Of a stretch of 64,000 nucleotides of DNA, positions 8,968-17,539 are shown piece after piece. A model generated the notes under the pieces. The model worked only from the letters and a program-made list of their open reading frames with translations, was not told the origin of the DNA and did no database searches. The DNA comes from Firmicutes bacterium TM09-10 (lineage in GTDB: Bacteria > Bacillota > Clostridia > Lachnospirales > Lachnospiraceae), in assembly GCA_003481005.1 (NCBI GenBank), contig QUKC01000005.1, positions 394 through 64,393 of the forward strand, given 5' to 3'. The position numbers were made by a program, and so were the translations under genes. The stretch's first letter is position 1. Every line of letters starts with the position of its first letter.

Positions 8968-9864
8968 ATGTCTGCAAGCTTTGATTACTACAGGACCTTT
9001 TATTATGTTGCCAAATATAAAAACTTCACGCGTGCTGCTACCATGCTGCTTTCCAGCCAGCCGTCCGTGACCCGGAGCATCCAGAACCTAGAAAGCGAGC
9101 TGGGCTGCCGCCTTTTTATCCGTTCCCGTCACGGCGTCACCCTGACTCCGGAGGGCGAGATGCTTTACCGATATGTTGCTCCCGCCTGTGAACGCATCCT
9201 GCGAGGCGAAGAGGAGCTCGGCCTTTCCCTCGGCCTGCACGGTGGAGCAGTCAGCGTCGGAGCAACCGAAACCGCTCTCCACTGTCTGCTGTTGGATCGG
9301 CTGGCACTGTTCCAGAAGGAGCATCCGGATGTCAAAATACGCATCAGTAACGGAACCACTGCCCACGTGCTTTCCGATTTAAAGGAAGGGCGAACCGACG
9401 TCGCTGTTGTTCCAACCCCTCTGCAGATTGAAAAGCCTTACAGCACAGTCCGGCTCCGTCCCGTTCGCAGCATTTTAGTCGGCGGCCCTCGTTTTTCCGC
9501 CCTCAGGGATAAGCCCATCTCCCTGCAGGAGCTGATACAGTATCCTCTCGCCGGTCTGACAGAGGCAACCATGTCCCATCAGTTTTATGAGAACTTCTTT
9601 GCCGCCCACGGACTTCCCCTCAACTACGATATCGAGCTTGCCAGCGCCGACCTGCTGCTGCCTGTTGTTGCCCATAATCTGGGGCTTGCGTTTATGCCGG
9701 AGGATCTGGCAGCGCAGGCACTTTCCGAAAAACGCATTATTTCGATTCCCCTTACAGAGGAAATTCCGAGCCGCTACATCTGTCTCGTGCGGGATCCCAG
9801 CCGTCCTCTCGGCGCTGCCACACGCTGCCTGATCGACATGCTGCTGGCAGATCGGATCGGGTGA
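8968..9864 (+). CDS. LysR-family transcriptional regulator
   Basis: This 298-residue protein has the LysR architecture. The N-terminal winged helix-turn-helix is at about residues 1-60, with NFTRAATMLLSSQPSVTRSI and LESELGCRLFIR, and the periplasmic-binding-like effector domain starts at about residue 90. The start was moved to the ATG at 8968 because AGGAGG lies 7 nt upstream; an ATG at 8935 has no ribosome binding site. It is transcribed away from the V-ATPase operon. LysR proteins usually control the divergent neighbour, so a role in V-ATPase expression is plausible but inferred. The ligand is unknown. Confidence 0.9.
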   Translation: MSASFDYYRTFYYVAKYKNFTRAATMLLSSQPSVTRSIQNLESELGCRLFIRSRHGVTLTPEGEMLYRYVAPACERILRGEEELGLSLGLHGGAVSVGATETALHCLLLDRLALFQKEHPDVKIRISNGTTAHVLSDLKEGRTDVAVVPTPLQIEKPYSTVRLRPVRSILVGGPRFSALRDKPISLQELIQYPLAGLTEATMSHQFYENFFAAHGLPLNYDIELASADLLLPVVAHNLGLAFMPEDLAAQALSEKRIISIPLTEEIPSRYICLVRDPSRPLGAATRCLIDMLLADRIG

Positions 9865-9960
9865 GAAAGCATAAGCTGCAGACCGGTTGGGGATAGTTCC
9901 TGACGTATCGTCCCCGACCAGGCAGCGTAACCCGAAGCCTGCGGCTATCTGTCCACTATA

Positions 9961-10013
9961 AAAGGGGAACAGTCCGTTTCTGGCGCAACTTGTGCCAAAC
10001 GCTGTTCCCCTTT
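9961..10013 (+). terminator. Hairpin terminator after the LysR gene
   Basis: A 12-bp perfect stem (AAAGGGGAACAG, 9961-9972, pairing with 10002-10013) encloses an inner stem TGGCGCAA/TTGTGCCA. A T-rich stretch follows from about 10019. It lies 97 nt after the LysR stop. A further hairpin (GTAACTGT/ACAGTTAC) lies just beyond, next to the stop of the converging gene. Confidence 0.6.
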
Positions 10014-10091
10014 GAACATTTTTATTCAATTAGATCTGATTTTCCGAAGGAAAGAATCGGGGTAACTGTGAGGGTACGGAACAGTTACGAA

Positions 10092-10586
10092 TCAGGAATA
10101 TAAGAGATGATCCTGCCGTTCCAGACAGTCAATCATGCGTGCGATAAACTCCGCGTTTGTCGGACGGTTTCCGCTTTCCCTGTCGTATCCAAACACCATG
10201 CGCTGCTGCCTGACATCTCCCTTTTCCCAGCTCGTATGAATGGCATGCCGGATTGCATGCTCTACTCTGCCGGCGCACGTCCTGCATTCTTTTGCGATGG
10301 CTGGATATAGTCGTTTCGTTATGCCTTCCAGCTCTTCCCTGTCCTCAAGACCGATTCTCGCAGCTGCCTTCAAATAGACAACGCCCTTCAGATTCGCCTT
10401 AAACCCGAGCTTTGTCAACAAATCGCCTGCCCTGTTTTCTACGGTTTTTGTTTTCCTTTCCTTTTCCATAAAGGGAAACGCCCTTGAAACAATGATCTGA
10501 AAATCCTGTTCCCTGCAAAGCATTTCCGTCAGTTGAAGAAGTTCCTGGCTGCCGCATTCCTGCGTTGATAATAAGATGCTGTTCAT
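10092..10586 (-). CDS. Stand-alone Spo0A C-terminal (DNA-binding) domain protein
   Basis: This 164-residue protein carries a Spo0A effector domain from about residue 50 onward: LLTKLGFKANLKGVVYL, then RVEHAIRHAIHTSWEKGD and FGYDRESGNRPTNAEFIARM. In Spo0A this region binds 0A boxes and contacts RNA polymerase. There is no receiver domain: the first ~48 residues lack the aspartate pocket and are of unknown fold. Where Spo0A has VERAIRH, this protein has VEHAIRH, so DNA specificity may differ. The ribosome binding site AAGGGAG sits close to the ATG. It is probably not the master Spo0A itself, but a derived regulator. Family assignment is sound; the role is unknown. Confidence 0.85.
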   Translation of the reverse strand: MNSILLSTQECGSQELLQLTEMLCREQDFQIIVSRAFPFMEKERKTKTVENRAGDLLTKLGFKANLKGVVYLKAAARIGLEDREELEGITKRLYPAIAKECRTCAGRVEHAIRHAIHTSWEKGDVRQQRMVFGYDRESGNRPTNAEFIARMIDCLERQDHLLYS

Positions 10587-10942
10587 GCAATCTCCCTTCT
10601 GTCCATGCTATGGACATCCTCAAAATCACGAGCCCTTCGGCTCAATCCCCATGCAGCTTTATTCGTCATACAAAACTGCATATCTCATTATATAGAACTT
10701 TTTCCCCTCCGAAAAGAATTTGAAATACATCATTTTGCAATCTCCTGTCGACTTCAGGTGTATTTTGCGTCCCTTTTTTAGGTTTTTAGCACGATCTTAA
10801 CATCATACACCAGTTCACCTGTCCTTTCCTGCAGTCTGATTTCCTGCTTGAACAGTGCCTGCTTGTATGTTACAATAAAAGATAATTGACGCATTATAAT
10901 GTTTTACCGAAAGTACAAGATCAGAGAAAGGAATCCTGTTTC
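10587..10942. promoter_or_regulatory. Divergent intergenic region with structured leader
   Basis: For the minus gene there is TATAAT in the 10688-10702 area (read from the minus strand) with a poor -35. Its leader contains two perfect hairpins: GAGCC-CTTC-GGCTC (10632-10645) and TGTCCAT-GCT-ATGGACA (10600-10616), the latter directly next to the ribosome binding site. TGTCGAC at 10746-10752 resembles a Spo0A box (TGTCGAA) with one mismatch. For the plus gene a perfect TATAAT lies at 10895-10900. Confidence 0.5.
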
Positions 10943-12499
10943 ATGAAAAAAGCCTTTATCATCGGCGCGGGCCCTGCCGGCCTTACCGCGGCATACGAAC
11001 TGTTAAAGCAGTCCGATGAGTACGAAGTAACTGTATTTGAAGAGAGTTTTCATATGGGCGGTATTTCCAAGACCGTCAACTATAAAGGAAACCGTATGGA
11101 TATGGGCGGTCACCGCTTTTTCTCCAAGGTTCCGGAAGTAAATGCATGGTGGGAACAGATGCTTCCCATGCAGGGGGCTCCCGCAGCGGACGATATCATG
11201 CTGCAGCGCGACGTTCTGCTGGAAAAGGGCGGTCCTGATCCCCAGAAAGAAGACCGCGTTATGCTAAACCGTAACCGCGTGTCCCGTATTTATTTTGACC
11301 AGAAATTCTACGATTACCCGATTCAGTTAAAGCCTGAGCTTTTCATGAACATGGGTTTTCTCCAGACGATGCAGGTCGGCTTCAGCTATCTCGCGAGCCT
11401 GATCCACAAACGCCCGGAAAACTCCCTCGAGGATTTCTATATTAACCGTTTCGGCAAAAAGCTCTATTCCATGTTCTTTGAACACTACACCGAGAACCTC
11501 TGGGGACGTCATCCCAGGGATATCGATCCCAGCTGGGGTGCACAGCGCGTAAAGGGACTTTCCATTATTGCGATTTTAAAAGACATCCTCTGGAAAATCG
11601 TACCGACCAAAAAAGCTCATCAGGTAGAAACCTCCCTGATCGAATCCTTCCGCTATCCCAAGCTCGGTCCCGGCGAGCTGTGGGACGTAACCGCTTCCGA
11701 AATCGAAAAGCTGGGCGGTAAAATCTTAAAGGGCTGCAAGGTTGTCGGTCTGGAAAAAGATGCAAACGACCACATCGTCGCTCTGACCTACGAGCAGGAT
11801 GGCAAGAAGATCCGCGAAGAAGCTGACGTCTTCATTTCCTCCATGCCGATCCGCGATCTCGTCGGCGGTATGAACGACGTTCCGGAAAAAGAAGCCAAAA
11901 TTGCGGCAGGACTTCCTTACCGTGATTACCGCACACTGGGTGTTCTGGTGCGCAAGCTCAATCTGAAAAACAAGACCAAGATCAAAACCGTCGGCAACAT
12001 CGTTCCGGACAACTGGGTTTATGTCCATGACCGCAACGTACAGCTCGGCCGTTTCCAGATTTACAACAACTGGTCGCCTTACATGGTTGTCGATCTCGAG
12101 CATACCGTATGGATCGGTCTGGAATACTTCTGTAACGAAGGCGATAAGCTCTGGAATATGTCCGATCAGGAGTTTTCTGACTTTGCTGTGGACGAGATCA
12201 TCAAAATGGGCATGATCGACAGCAAGGATGACGTGCTTGATACGCATTCCGAATCTGTTAAAAAAGCTTATCCCGCTTACTTCGACACCTACGAGGAAAT
12301 CGACACTCTGATCCACTGGCTCAACGGCATCGACAACCTCTACTGTGTCGGCAGAAACGGTCAGCACCGCTACAACAACATCGACCATTCGATGTGCACC
12401 TCTTTCGAGGTCGTACACAACATCGTAAACGGTATCCGCGACCGCTCCAACATCTGGAACGTCAATACGGAAAAAGAATATCACGAAGCGAAAAACTGA
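10943..12499 (+). CDS. FAD-dependent oxidoreductase, amine oxidase/UDP-galactopyranose mutase-like
   Basis: This 518-residue protein has an N-terminal FAD-binding Rossmann motif ([16 protein letters not shown], residues 4-19), followed by the GGHRFFSK segment seen in protoporphyrinogen oxidase/UDP-galactopyranose mutase-like flavoproteins. A C-terminal segment [14 protein letters not shown] would close the FAD site. Members of this group are common in polysaccharide loci, where they may act on nucleotide sugars or glycans, but the substrate here is unknown. The ATG at 10943 has GAAAGGA upstream; an upstream in-frame TTG (10886) lies inside the promoter. It is a single-gene plus-strand unit with a strong terminator. 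Confidence 0.75.
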   Translation: MKKAFIIGAGPAGLTAAYELLKQSDEYEVTVFEESFHMGGISKTVNYKGNRMDMGGHRFFSKVPEVNAWWEQMLPMQGAPAADDIMLQRDVLLEKGGPDPQKEDRVMLNRNRVSRIYFDQKFYDYPIQLKPELFMNMGFLQTMQVGFSYLASLIHKRPENSLEDFYINRFGKKLYSMFFEHYTENLWGRHPRDIDPSWGAQRVKGLSIIAILKDILWKIVPTKKAHQVETSLIESFRYPKLGPGELWDVTASEIEKLGGKILKGCKVVGLEKDANDHIVALTYEQDGKKIREEADVFISSMPIRDLVGGMNDVPEKEAKIAAGLPYRDYRTLGVLVRKLNLKNKTKIKTVGNIVPDNWVYVHDRNVQLGRFQIYNNWSPYMVVDLEHTVWIGLEYFCNEGDKLWNMSDQEFSDFAVDEIIKMGMIDSKDDVLDTHSESVKKAYPAYFDTYEEIDTLIHWLNGIDNLYCVGRNGQHRYNNIDHSMCTSFEVVHNIVNGIRDRSNIWNVNTEKEYHEAKN

Positions 12500-12510
12500 G
12501 ACAGAAACGA

Positions 12511-12545
12511 ACAATAGAATGCACGCTCTGCGAGCATTCTATTGT
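12511..12545. repeat. Dispersed palindromic repeat, copy A
   Basis: A perfect 12-bp inverted repeat (ACAATAGAATGC and its complement) with an 11-nt loop that itself pairs (CGC/GCG). A related sequence occurs at 15646-15684, matching at about 32 of 39 positions, with a more diverged third unit at 15686-15717. All are intergenic. Confidence 0.6.
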
Positions 12546-12556
12546 CATGAATTACA

Positions 12557-12597
12557 CGGCGAAAGAGAACCAGGCGCAAAGCGGTTTTCTTTCGCCG
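12557..12597. other. Strong intergenic hairpin
   Basis: A 15-bp stem with one mismatch (CGGCGAAAG... pairing with 12583-12597) and an 11-nt loop. It is followed by only TTT, so it may be a weak plus-strand terminator that precedes the stronger one at 12619. Confidence 0.45.
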
Positions 12598-12618
12598 TTT
12601 CTGCGTCCTGCTAAAACC

Positions 12619-12676
12619 AAAACAGGCTGCAGCCTTTCTGACATAGTTTCCTGTCAGAGGCTGCAGCCTGTTTTTT
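12619..12676 (+). terminator. Rho-independent terminator after the FAD oxidoreductase
   Basis: A very long stem (AACAGGCTGCAGCC pairing with GGCTGCAGCCTGTT, plus an inner TCTGACA/TGTCAGA stem) is followed by six T residues and a further T-rich run. It separates this plus-strand gene from the converging radical SAM gene. Confidence 0.9.
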
Positions 12677-12773
12677 CTTTTTAATTTCAGTGCAGTTCGT
12701 CCGTGTCATCCGCAAAGCTGCATCTTCGATGCGCTCTGCTGCTGCGCAGCTGCTTTTACGCATGAACCGACGT

Positions 12774-13736
12774 TTATTTCGCGTATTTGCCGTATCCTGC
12801 TTCTTTCATTGCTTCTTTCGCAATGTCCGTGCGCAGCTTCGTGTCAATAAAGTCACAGTGTTTACAGAACTCCCAGTTCTGTCTGCCGTCCTTTACTGCA
12901 GTACGCAGCCGTTTGTACAGGGCACTGTTCCATGCGTCCTTCAACGCGATATTGTTCAGGTTACCGAAATCCGTCACTTCAAAGTTATCACAGCAACAGA
13001 TACCCAGCTTGCCGTTGGGCGTGATCCACATATCGGTAAACGGCATCAGGCAGGTTTCTTTGATAATCTTGCTGGTCGCCTTTTTGTTCGGTGCGCTGCC
13101 TGCACGGTTGGTCAGGACTTCTTTCAGATAGCGCATCTGAATCAGGATATCAACATCCTTGAATTCATCCGGATGCGCATTGACATAATCGTAGATCTCC
13201 TGAATGTTGTCATGCAGCTTCATGTCCAGACAGTAGTTATTGATAATCAGCTGGTTGACATACGGAATGATCGATTTTACCTTATCGATGTCAAGGATCA
13301 GTCCGTTCGTGGACATAAAGATAAAGCAGTCCGGCAGCTGTTTTCTTGCGTATTTATGGAACTCTACGATTCTGGTATCCAGCCAGGGCTCATTGTTTCC
13401 GTACAGGGTCAGATGTCCCTTGTAGTTCCAGTCCCTTAACTGATCGATAATGCTGTAGTAAAGCTCCTCCGACATGCGGGCATAGGGACGCTTTTCTGCA
13501 TTTTTGTTCGCCGTACAGAACTCGCAGGTCGAGTTGCAGCGATTGATTGTCTCCAGGTTTACTACATGCGGATGCGGAATTTCCGGCGCATTCAGAAAAT
13601 AGTCGATATAGTCCTGCTGTACCTTTCCTCTGGTCGTAAACTGAAGCTTCAGGTAAAGTTCAGATGCCAGTCTGGGAAAATATTTTCTCGCGTTCCATCC
13701 AAATTTTCCAGCATAATTGCTGATTCTGATCGGCAT
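12774..13736 (-). CDS. Radical SAM protein with SPASM-like C-terminus
   Basis: This 320-residue protein has a radical SAM cluster motif C-x3-C-x2-C (CNSTCEFC, about residues 67-74) and the strand pattern of a partial TIM barrel (HLTLYGNNEPWLD, FIFMSTNGL). Cysteines near the C-terminus (CLMPFTDMWITPNGKLGICCCDNF and FCKHC) suggest a SPASM domain holding extra iron-sulfur clusters. Such enzymes modify peptides, cofactors or sugars. The ribosome binding site is GGGGGA. The gene precedes nothing obvious on its strand and follows the large membrane protein by 83 nt, so the two may form a transcription unit. Substrate unknown. Confidence 0.8.
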   Translation of the reverse strand: MPIRISNYAGKFGWNARKYFPRLASELYLKLQFTTRGKVQQDYIDYFLNAPEIPHPHVVNLETINRCNSTCEFCTANKNAEKRPYARMSEELYYSIIDQLRDWNYKGHLTLYGNNEPWLDTRIVEFHKYARKQLPDCFIFMSTNGLILDIDKVKSIIPYVNQLIINNYCLDMKLHDNIQEIYDYVNAHPDEFKDVDILIQMRYLKEVLTNRAGSAPNKKATSKIIKETCLMPFTDMWITPNGKLGICCCDNFEVTDFGNLNNIALKDAWNSALYKRLRTAVKDGRQNWEFCKHCDFIDTKLRTDIAKEAMKEAGYGKYAK

Positions 13737-13819
13737 TTTACATGTCCCCCTTATCCTTATCTGTCAGCACCGCTCTCTGCGGTCATTACTCACAATCATA
13801 TCATGTATCAAATACTTTG

Positions 13820-15559
13820 TCAAATTTCGTACAGGTAAATCGTATACGGCGCGCTTTCGTTCGAATAAATCCCCCGCAGTGTGAAGCCCAACTCTTCTGC
13901 ATTATCCAGCTCATAACGGGAAAAAAGATATTTTCCGCCCATTTTTACAAACTGTTCACTGTCTAAATATAAATGGTGATCCGACAGCACCTGATTGCGG
14001 TAAGGATTGTAAATACTCTCGCCGCTCCCGGCAAACAGGTACGCCCGCGCGCCCCATTCCCCGTAATAGGTCTTCCATTGTGGCACTCTCTCATAGGCAG
14101 GCCAGATCAGCTTCGTAAATTCTTCCTTATAGCTCTGTGGGTAAAAGCCGAGATAGCCGTCCAGCGTGGAAATCCCGCTGTATTCCAGCACAGCGGTGTT
14201 CAATCCGTAGCCGGCCGCATATTCTCCATCATAATTGATATTCGCCTTGATCTCCTCCATCAGGTCGGTGCTGTAATATTCCCGGAAGTTCAACAGATTG
14301 ACCTCTGTATGCTTCACTGCACGGTACGCCTGGTGATAACAGGTCCAGTAAAATTCATTGTAAACCGCAGGTGTGAGCAAAATTACCGCAGCTGCAATGC
14401 ACGCTGCCAGATTTGCGATCCGTTTCCAGAAAAGCTTTCCGGTATCGTAGAGCGCTTTTAACGCCAGAAACAGCGCTGCATACCATAAAAACGGATTGAA
14501 AAATACGGTTCGATTGAACTGGAAACCTTTTAATGGAGGCAGAAGCGTTTCAAACAATCCCCGGAAGTCCCCCTGAAAGTACAATCCATACACCAGACAA
14601 TTGAACACGATCAGCAAGAGCACCCACAAAAGCGCGCTGCTTTTGAACTTTTTCAGATTTTTCTTCTGAACTGCCGCCACCAGCTGCCAAACGAGTACAA
14701 TTACGCACACCGGCAGCACGAAAACTGCATGGTCGGAAGCCGCATGGAACACCGGCGTCAAAAACGCTTCCCTGATCTGACCGAGTACCTCGGAAAAGTT
14801 CAAATTGCTCTCTACCATCGTTTCCCGTATCGTCTTGACATCCGAAAACAGCATCTGTCCAAACAGACGATATTCAAAGCAAACATAGCCAGCCGCCAGC
14901 ACCGGCACAGCGACTGCCAGACGACCGCAGAATTTTTTGTCTCGAATCGACACAATCACAACCGCACACACCAGATACGCCAGCAGAAAAAATCCGAAGT
15001 AGGAAAAATACGATAAAAACGGGTAGACAAAAAGCAGTGCATACCACCATTTTCCCTCTTTCCGATAGATCCGCCGTAAAATAAACACTGCGAGCGGAAT
15101 CGATGCAAACGCGATTCCGTATGCCGGGAACAGCGGCAGAAGTCCATAGCACAGCCCAGCCGCCCAGGCGATTCCCCGGTACCGCGGATACGCTTTCTGA
15201 TAGACATCCTTTGCCAGCAACACAAAAGAGCCTGTCCCGATCAGGATTTTCAAAAAATACCCCGTCAGGTACGCCCAAAATACCGGCATAAATGTATACA
15301 AAATATTGTATAGGTTCCATTCGCTGCTCAGGCTGTCCCGGCTGATGCCGCCCAGCATCGGAACCGTCGCGCCGTGTGCAAACCAGCTGTTTGAGTGGCT
15401 CAGTACCTGAAAGTGCGCGACAAACAGATCGAGATTATCCTGCACTGTAAAATAGCTGTTCTCCCGAAAAATCAAAAATACCAGCAACTCTGCGCCGATA
15501 CAGCCGCCTGCCAAAAACAGGTACCAACGGCGATCCAACCATCCTAAAAATCGTTTCAT
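13820..15559 (-). CDS. Polytopic membrane protein, YfhO/DUF6044-like
   Basis: This 579-residue protein has an N-terminal signal-anchor-like helix (RRWYLFLAGGCIGAELLVFLIF), about ten further hydrophobic segments to residue ~400, and a soluble C-terminal region. The early extracytoplasmic motif DNLDLFVAHFQVL and following NSWFAHG resemble DUF6044/YfhO-type membrane proteins, which are thought to be glycosyltransferases of the lipid-linked-sugar (GT-C) type. That family call is from memory and is tentative. The ribosome binding site is AGGAGAC. Its promoter and leader share a conserved element with the SMR gene at 47.9 kb. Confidence 0.55.
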   Translation of the reverse strand: MKRFLGWLDRRWYLFLAGGCIGAELLVFLIFRENSYFTVQDNLDLFVAHFQVLSHSNSWFAHGATVPMLGGISRDSLSSEWNLYNILYTFMPVFWAYLTGYFLKILIGTGSFVLLAKDVYQKAYPRYRGIAWAAGLCYGLLPLFPAYGIAFASIPLAVFILRRIYRKEGKWWYALLFVYPFLSYFSYFGFFLLAYLVCAVVIVSIRDKKFCGRLAVAVPVLAAGYVCFEYRLFGQMLFSDVKTIRETMVESNLNFSEVLGQIREAFLTPVFHAASDHAVFVLPVCVIVLVWQLVAAVQKKNLKKFKSSALLWVLLLIVFNCLVYGLYFQGDFRGLFETLLPPLKGFQFNRTVFFNPFLWYAALFLALKALYDTGKLFWKRIANLAACIAAAVILLTPAVYNEFYWTCYHQAYRAVKHTEVNLLNFREYYSTDLMEEIKANINYDGEYAAGYGLNTAVLEYSGISTLDGYLGFYPQSYKEEFTKLIWPAYERVPQWKTYYGEWGARAYLFAGSGESIYNPYRNQVLSDHHLYLDSEQFVKMGGKYLFSRYELDNAEELGFTLRGIYSNESAPYTIYLYEI

Positions 15560-15574
15560 TCCAGTCTCCTAATT

Positions 15575-15622
15575 ACAAATGCCGCCTTCGGCGTCGCTTG
15601 TTTTTCTTTCGTGCTCATTATA
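15575..15622 (-). promoter_or_regulatory. Conserved promoter-leader element, copy A
   Basis: On the minus strand a perfect TATAAT (15617-15622) is followed within 4 nt by a conserved leader, ACGAAAGAAAAACAAGCG then ACGCCG-AGGCGG and TTTGT. A nearly identical arrangement is found at 47997-48044. The leader can fold with CGCC/GGCG and ACAA/TTGT stems. Both copies precede genes for membrane proteins. Confidence 0.6.
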
Positions 15623-15645
15623 TCACATCTTACCTTTCAGGTAAA

Positions 15646-15684
15646 ACAATAGAATACGTGCTCTGCAAACATGCAATTGTCATG
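15646..15684. repeat. Dispersed palindromic repeat, copy B
   Basis: This copy matches copy A (12511) at about 32 of 39 positions, including the flanking CATG, although its own palindrome is less perfect. Confidence 0.55.
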
Positions 15685-15685
15685 G

Positions 15686-15717
15686 ACGATAGAATGTGCG
15701 CGGAGCATTTTTATCGT
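15686..15717. repeat. Palindromic repeat, diverged third unit
   Basis: ACGATAGAATG pairs (with a G-U) with CATTTTTATCGT around a GC-rich loop. The shared ATAGAATG core and the shape resemble copies A and B. It lies directly next to copy B. Confidence 0.4.
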
Positions 15718-15741
15718 ATGGAAACAAAGTTTCCTATACGA

Positions 15742-15766
15742 TAAAAAAACTGCCACCCGGCAGTTT
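15742..15766 (-). terminator. Rho-independent terminator of metNIQ
   Basis: Read on the minus strand, AAACTGCC-GGGT-GGCAGTTT is followed by a T-run. It lies about 110 nt after the metQ stop. Confidence 0.85.
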
Positions 15767-15877
15767 CCCGTCAGATGGCAGTTTTCTATCGGCACTGTTT
15801 TCACAGCAGACCGAAAATGTTCCATTATTTCATTTCGTTCATCGCTTTTACAGGTTCAAAGCTGCCCTTCGCGGAAA

Positions 15878-16801
15878 TTATTCTCCGTCGTAAGGAACAA
15901 CGCTGCCCTTATAGTTCTCGTTGATGAAGTCTTTGATCTCATCAGATTTCAGAATCTTTACCAGTGCCTGTACGCCTTCGTTGTTCTCGTTGCCTTCCTT
16001 AACTGCAACCACGTTTACATACTGCTGGATTGCTTCGGAATCAGCAGACTCCAGAGCAACTGCATCTGCACTGGTCAGTCCAGCCTCCATAGCGTAGTTG
16101 CCGTTGATAACACCGAAGTCAACATCTTCCAGAGTACGGGCTACCTGTTCCGCTGCAAGAGGAACGATCTTGATGTTGTGAGGATTCTCAACGATGTCAT
16201 TCTCTGTTGCGGTGATACCAGCTTCGGGATCCAGCTTGATCAGGCCCTCTGCCTCCAGTAACAGCAGTGCTCTTGCACAGTTTGTCGTATCGTTGGGAAC
16301 TGCGATTTCAGCGCCGTCTGTGATTGCAGCGAGGTCGCTCTGCTTGCCGGGATACAGACCAAGAGGCTCGTAATGGATCTTGCCTGCGATCGCAAGGTGC
16401 GTTCCTTTTTCTTCATTATAGCTATTTAAGTAATTCACGTGCTGGAAGTAGTTTGCATCTACATCGCCGCTCTCCACTACTTCGTTAGGCTGTACGTAAT
16501 CGGTAAATTCTACGATTTCCAGGTCCCAGCCTTCTGCAGCCATCAGATCTTTTGCTGCCTCCAGGATTTCTGCATGAGGAACAGGAGTTGCTGCTACCGT
16601 AATGGTGCCTTTGGATTCCACTTCTGCTGCAGTCTCGGTGCTTTCTGCCTCGGTAGATTCTGCTTCTGCAGCTTCGGTGCTTTCAACAGCTGCTACAGTG
16701 CTCTCTGCTTCTGCAGCAGTATCTGTGCTGCTGCCGCAGCCTGCCAGCAGACCTGCGCTCAGTGCCAGTGTGCATGCCAGTGCCAGTACTTTTCTTTTCA
16801 T
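15878..16801 (-). CDS. metQ: Methionine ABC transporter substrate-binding lipoprotein MetQ
   Basis: This 307-residue protein starts with a lipoprotein signal peptide ending in the lipobox LLAGC (cysteine about residue 21). A low-complexity linker rich in E, S, T and A (about 24-62) follows. The NlpA/MetQ domain then begins with TITVAATPVPHAEILE and includes DVDANYFQHVNYL. It should bind methionine outside the membrane and deliver it to MetI/MetN. The ribosome binding site is GAGAGGAG. It is the last gene of metNIQ. Confidence 0.92.
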   Translation of the reverse strand: MKRKVLALACTLALSAGLLAGCGSSTDTAAEAESTVAAVESTEAAEAESTEAESTETAAEVESKGTITVAATPVPHAEILEAAKDLMAAEGWDLEIVEFTDYVQPNEVVESGDVDANYFQHVNYLNSYNEEKGTHLAIAGKIHYEPLGLYPGKQSDLAAITDGAEIAVPNDTTNCARALLLLEAEGLIKLDPEAGITATENDIVENPHNIKIVPLAAEQVARTLEDVDFGVINGNYAMEAGLTSADAVALESADSEAIQQYVNVVAVKEGNENNEGVQALVKILKSDEIKDFINENYKGSVVPYDGE

Positions 16802-16873
16802 AATATTCTCCTCTCTCGGCCGGATTTTCTGGTATCCGGAACCACTCTATGACTAAACAGAATATCCTGCTCC

Positions 16874-17539
16874 TCAATGGGTCAGTCTTCTGTCCAGTTT
16901 CTTGGATAAACGGCTGCCGACAATCTGAATAATCTGCATCAGAATAACAAGCAGTACAACCGTCGCCAGAAGGATTTTGGTATCCCATCTGGAATAGCCG
17001 TAACGGATCGCCACATCCCCTAAGCCGCCGCCGCCGATGGCACCGGACATTGCAGTATAGCCAAGCACAGTCCCCAGTGCAATCGTGGAACCGACGATCA
17101 GAGAAACTCTTGCCTCTCCGATCAGCACCTTAAAAACGATCTGCCAGATACTTGCACCCATACTCTGAGCCGCCTCAATCACACCCTTGTCCACCTCAAG
17201 AAGAGAAGACTCCACCAGACGGGCAATAAACGGTGCTGCTGCCAGTGTCAGTGAAATGATCGTTGCATTTGCACCATAGGATTTGCCTGTCACCAGACGT
17301 GCCAGCGGCGTTGCAAGCAGCATCAGAATCAGGAACGGAATGGATCTCGTAATATTTACGATAAAATCCAGGATCTTATACAGCACAGCCTTGGGCTTCA
17401 AGCCGCCCGGTGCGCATACAACCAGTAAAATTCCGATCGGGAGACCGATCACATATGCCATCAGGGTAGAGGCCAGCGTCATATAGACGGATGTGCCGGT
17501 AGCCTCGATCAGCATGCTAATTTCCTTGCTACTCAACAT
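16874..17539 (-). CDS. metI: Methionine ABC transporter permease MetI
   Basis: This 221-residue membrane protein has five predicted helices and the ABC-permease EAA loop near IEAAQSMGASIWQIVFKVL (about residues 140-158), which docks on MetN. Segments YTAMSGAIGGGGLGDVAIRYGY are typical of the MetI family. Its ATG (17539) lies inside the end of metN, an 11-nt overlap, with AAGGATT just upstream. Confidence 0.94.
   Translation of the reverse strand: MLSSKEISMLIEATGTSVYMTLASTLMAYVIGLPIGILLVVCAPGGLKPKAVLYKILDFIVNITRSIPFLILMLLATPLARLVTGKSYGANATIISLTLAAAPFIARLVESSLLEVDKGVIEAAQSMGASIWQIVFKVLIGEARVSLIVGSTIALGTVLGYTAMSGAIGGGGLGDVAIRYGYSRWDTKILLATVVLLVILMQIIQIVGSRLSKKLDRRLTH

Larger units (their letters stand above)
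15560..15877. other. Structured intergenic region between metQ and the membrane protein gene
   Basis: Reading from left to right, this region holds a leader repeat and promoter for the minus-strand membrane gene (15575-15622), two units of a palindromic repeat (15646-15684, 15686-15717), an imperfect hairpin GTATGGAAAC/GTTTCCTATAC (15716-15739), and the metQ terminator (15742-15766). The remaining ~110 nt next to metQ show nothing recognisable. Confidence 0.6.

Noticed and set aside
9882..9919. Small RNA gene after the LysR gene
   Set aside because: A GGTTGGGGA/TCCCCGACC hairpin is present, but there is no promoter in front of it; it is more simply part of the 3' untranslated region.
11726..12514. 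Long minus-strand open frame opposite the FAD oxidoreductase
   Set aside because: It is the antisense of a well-supported gene, has a skewed Val/Asp-rich composition and no ribosome binding site.
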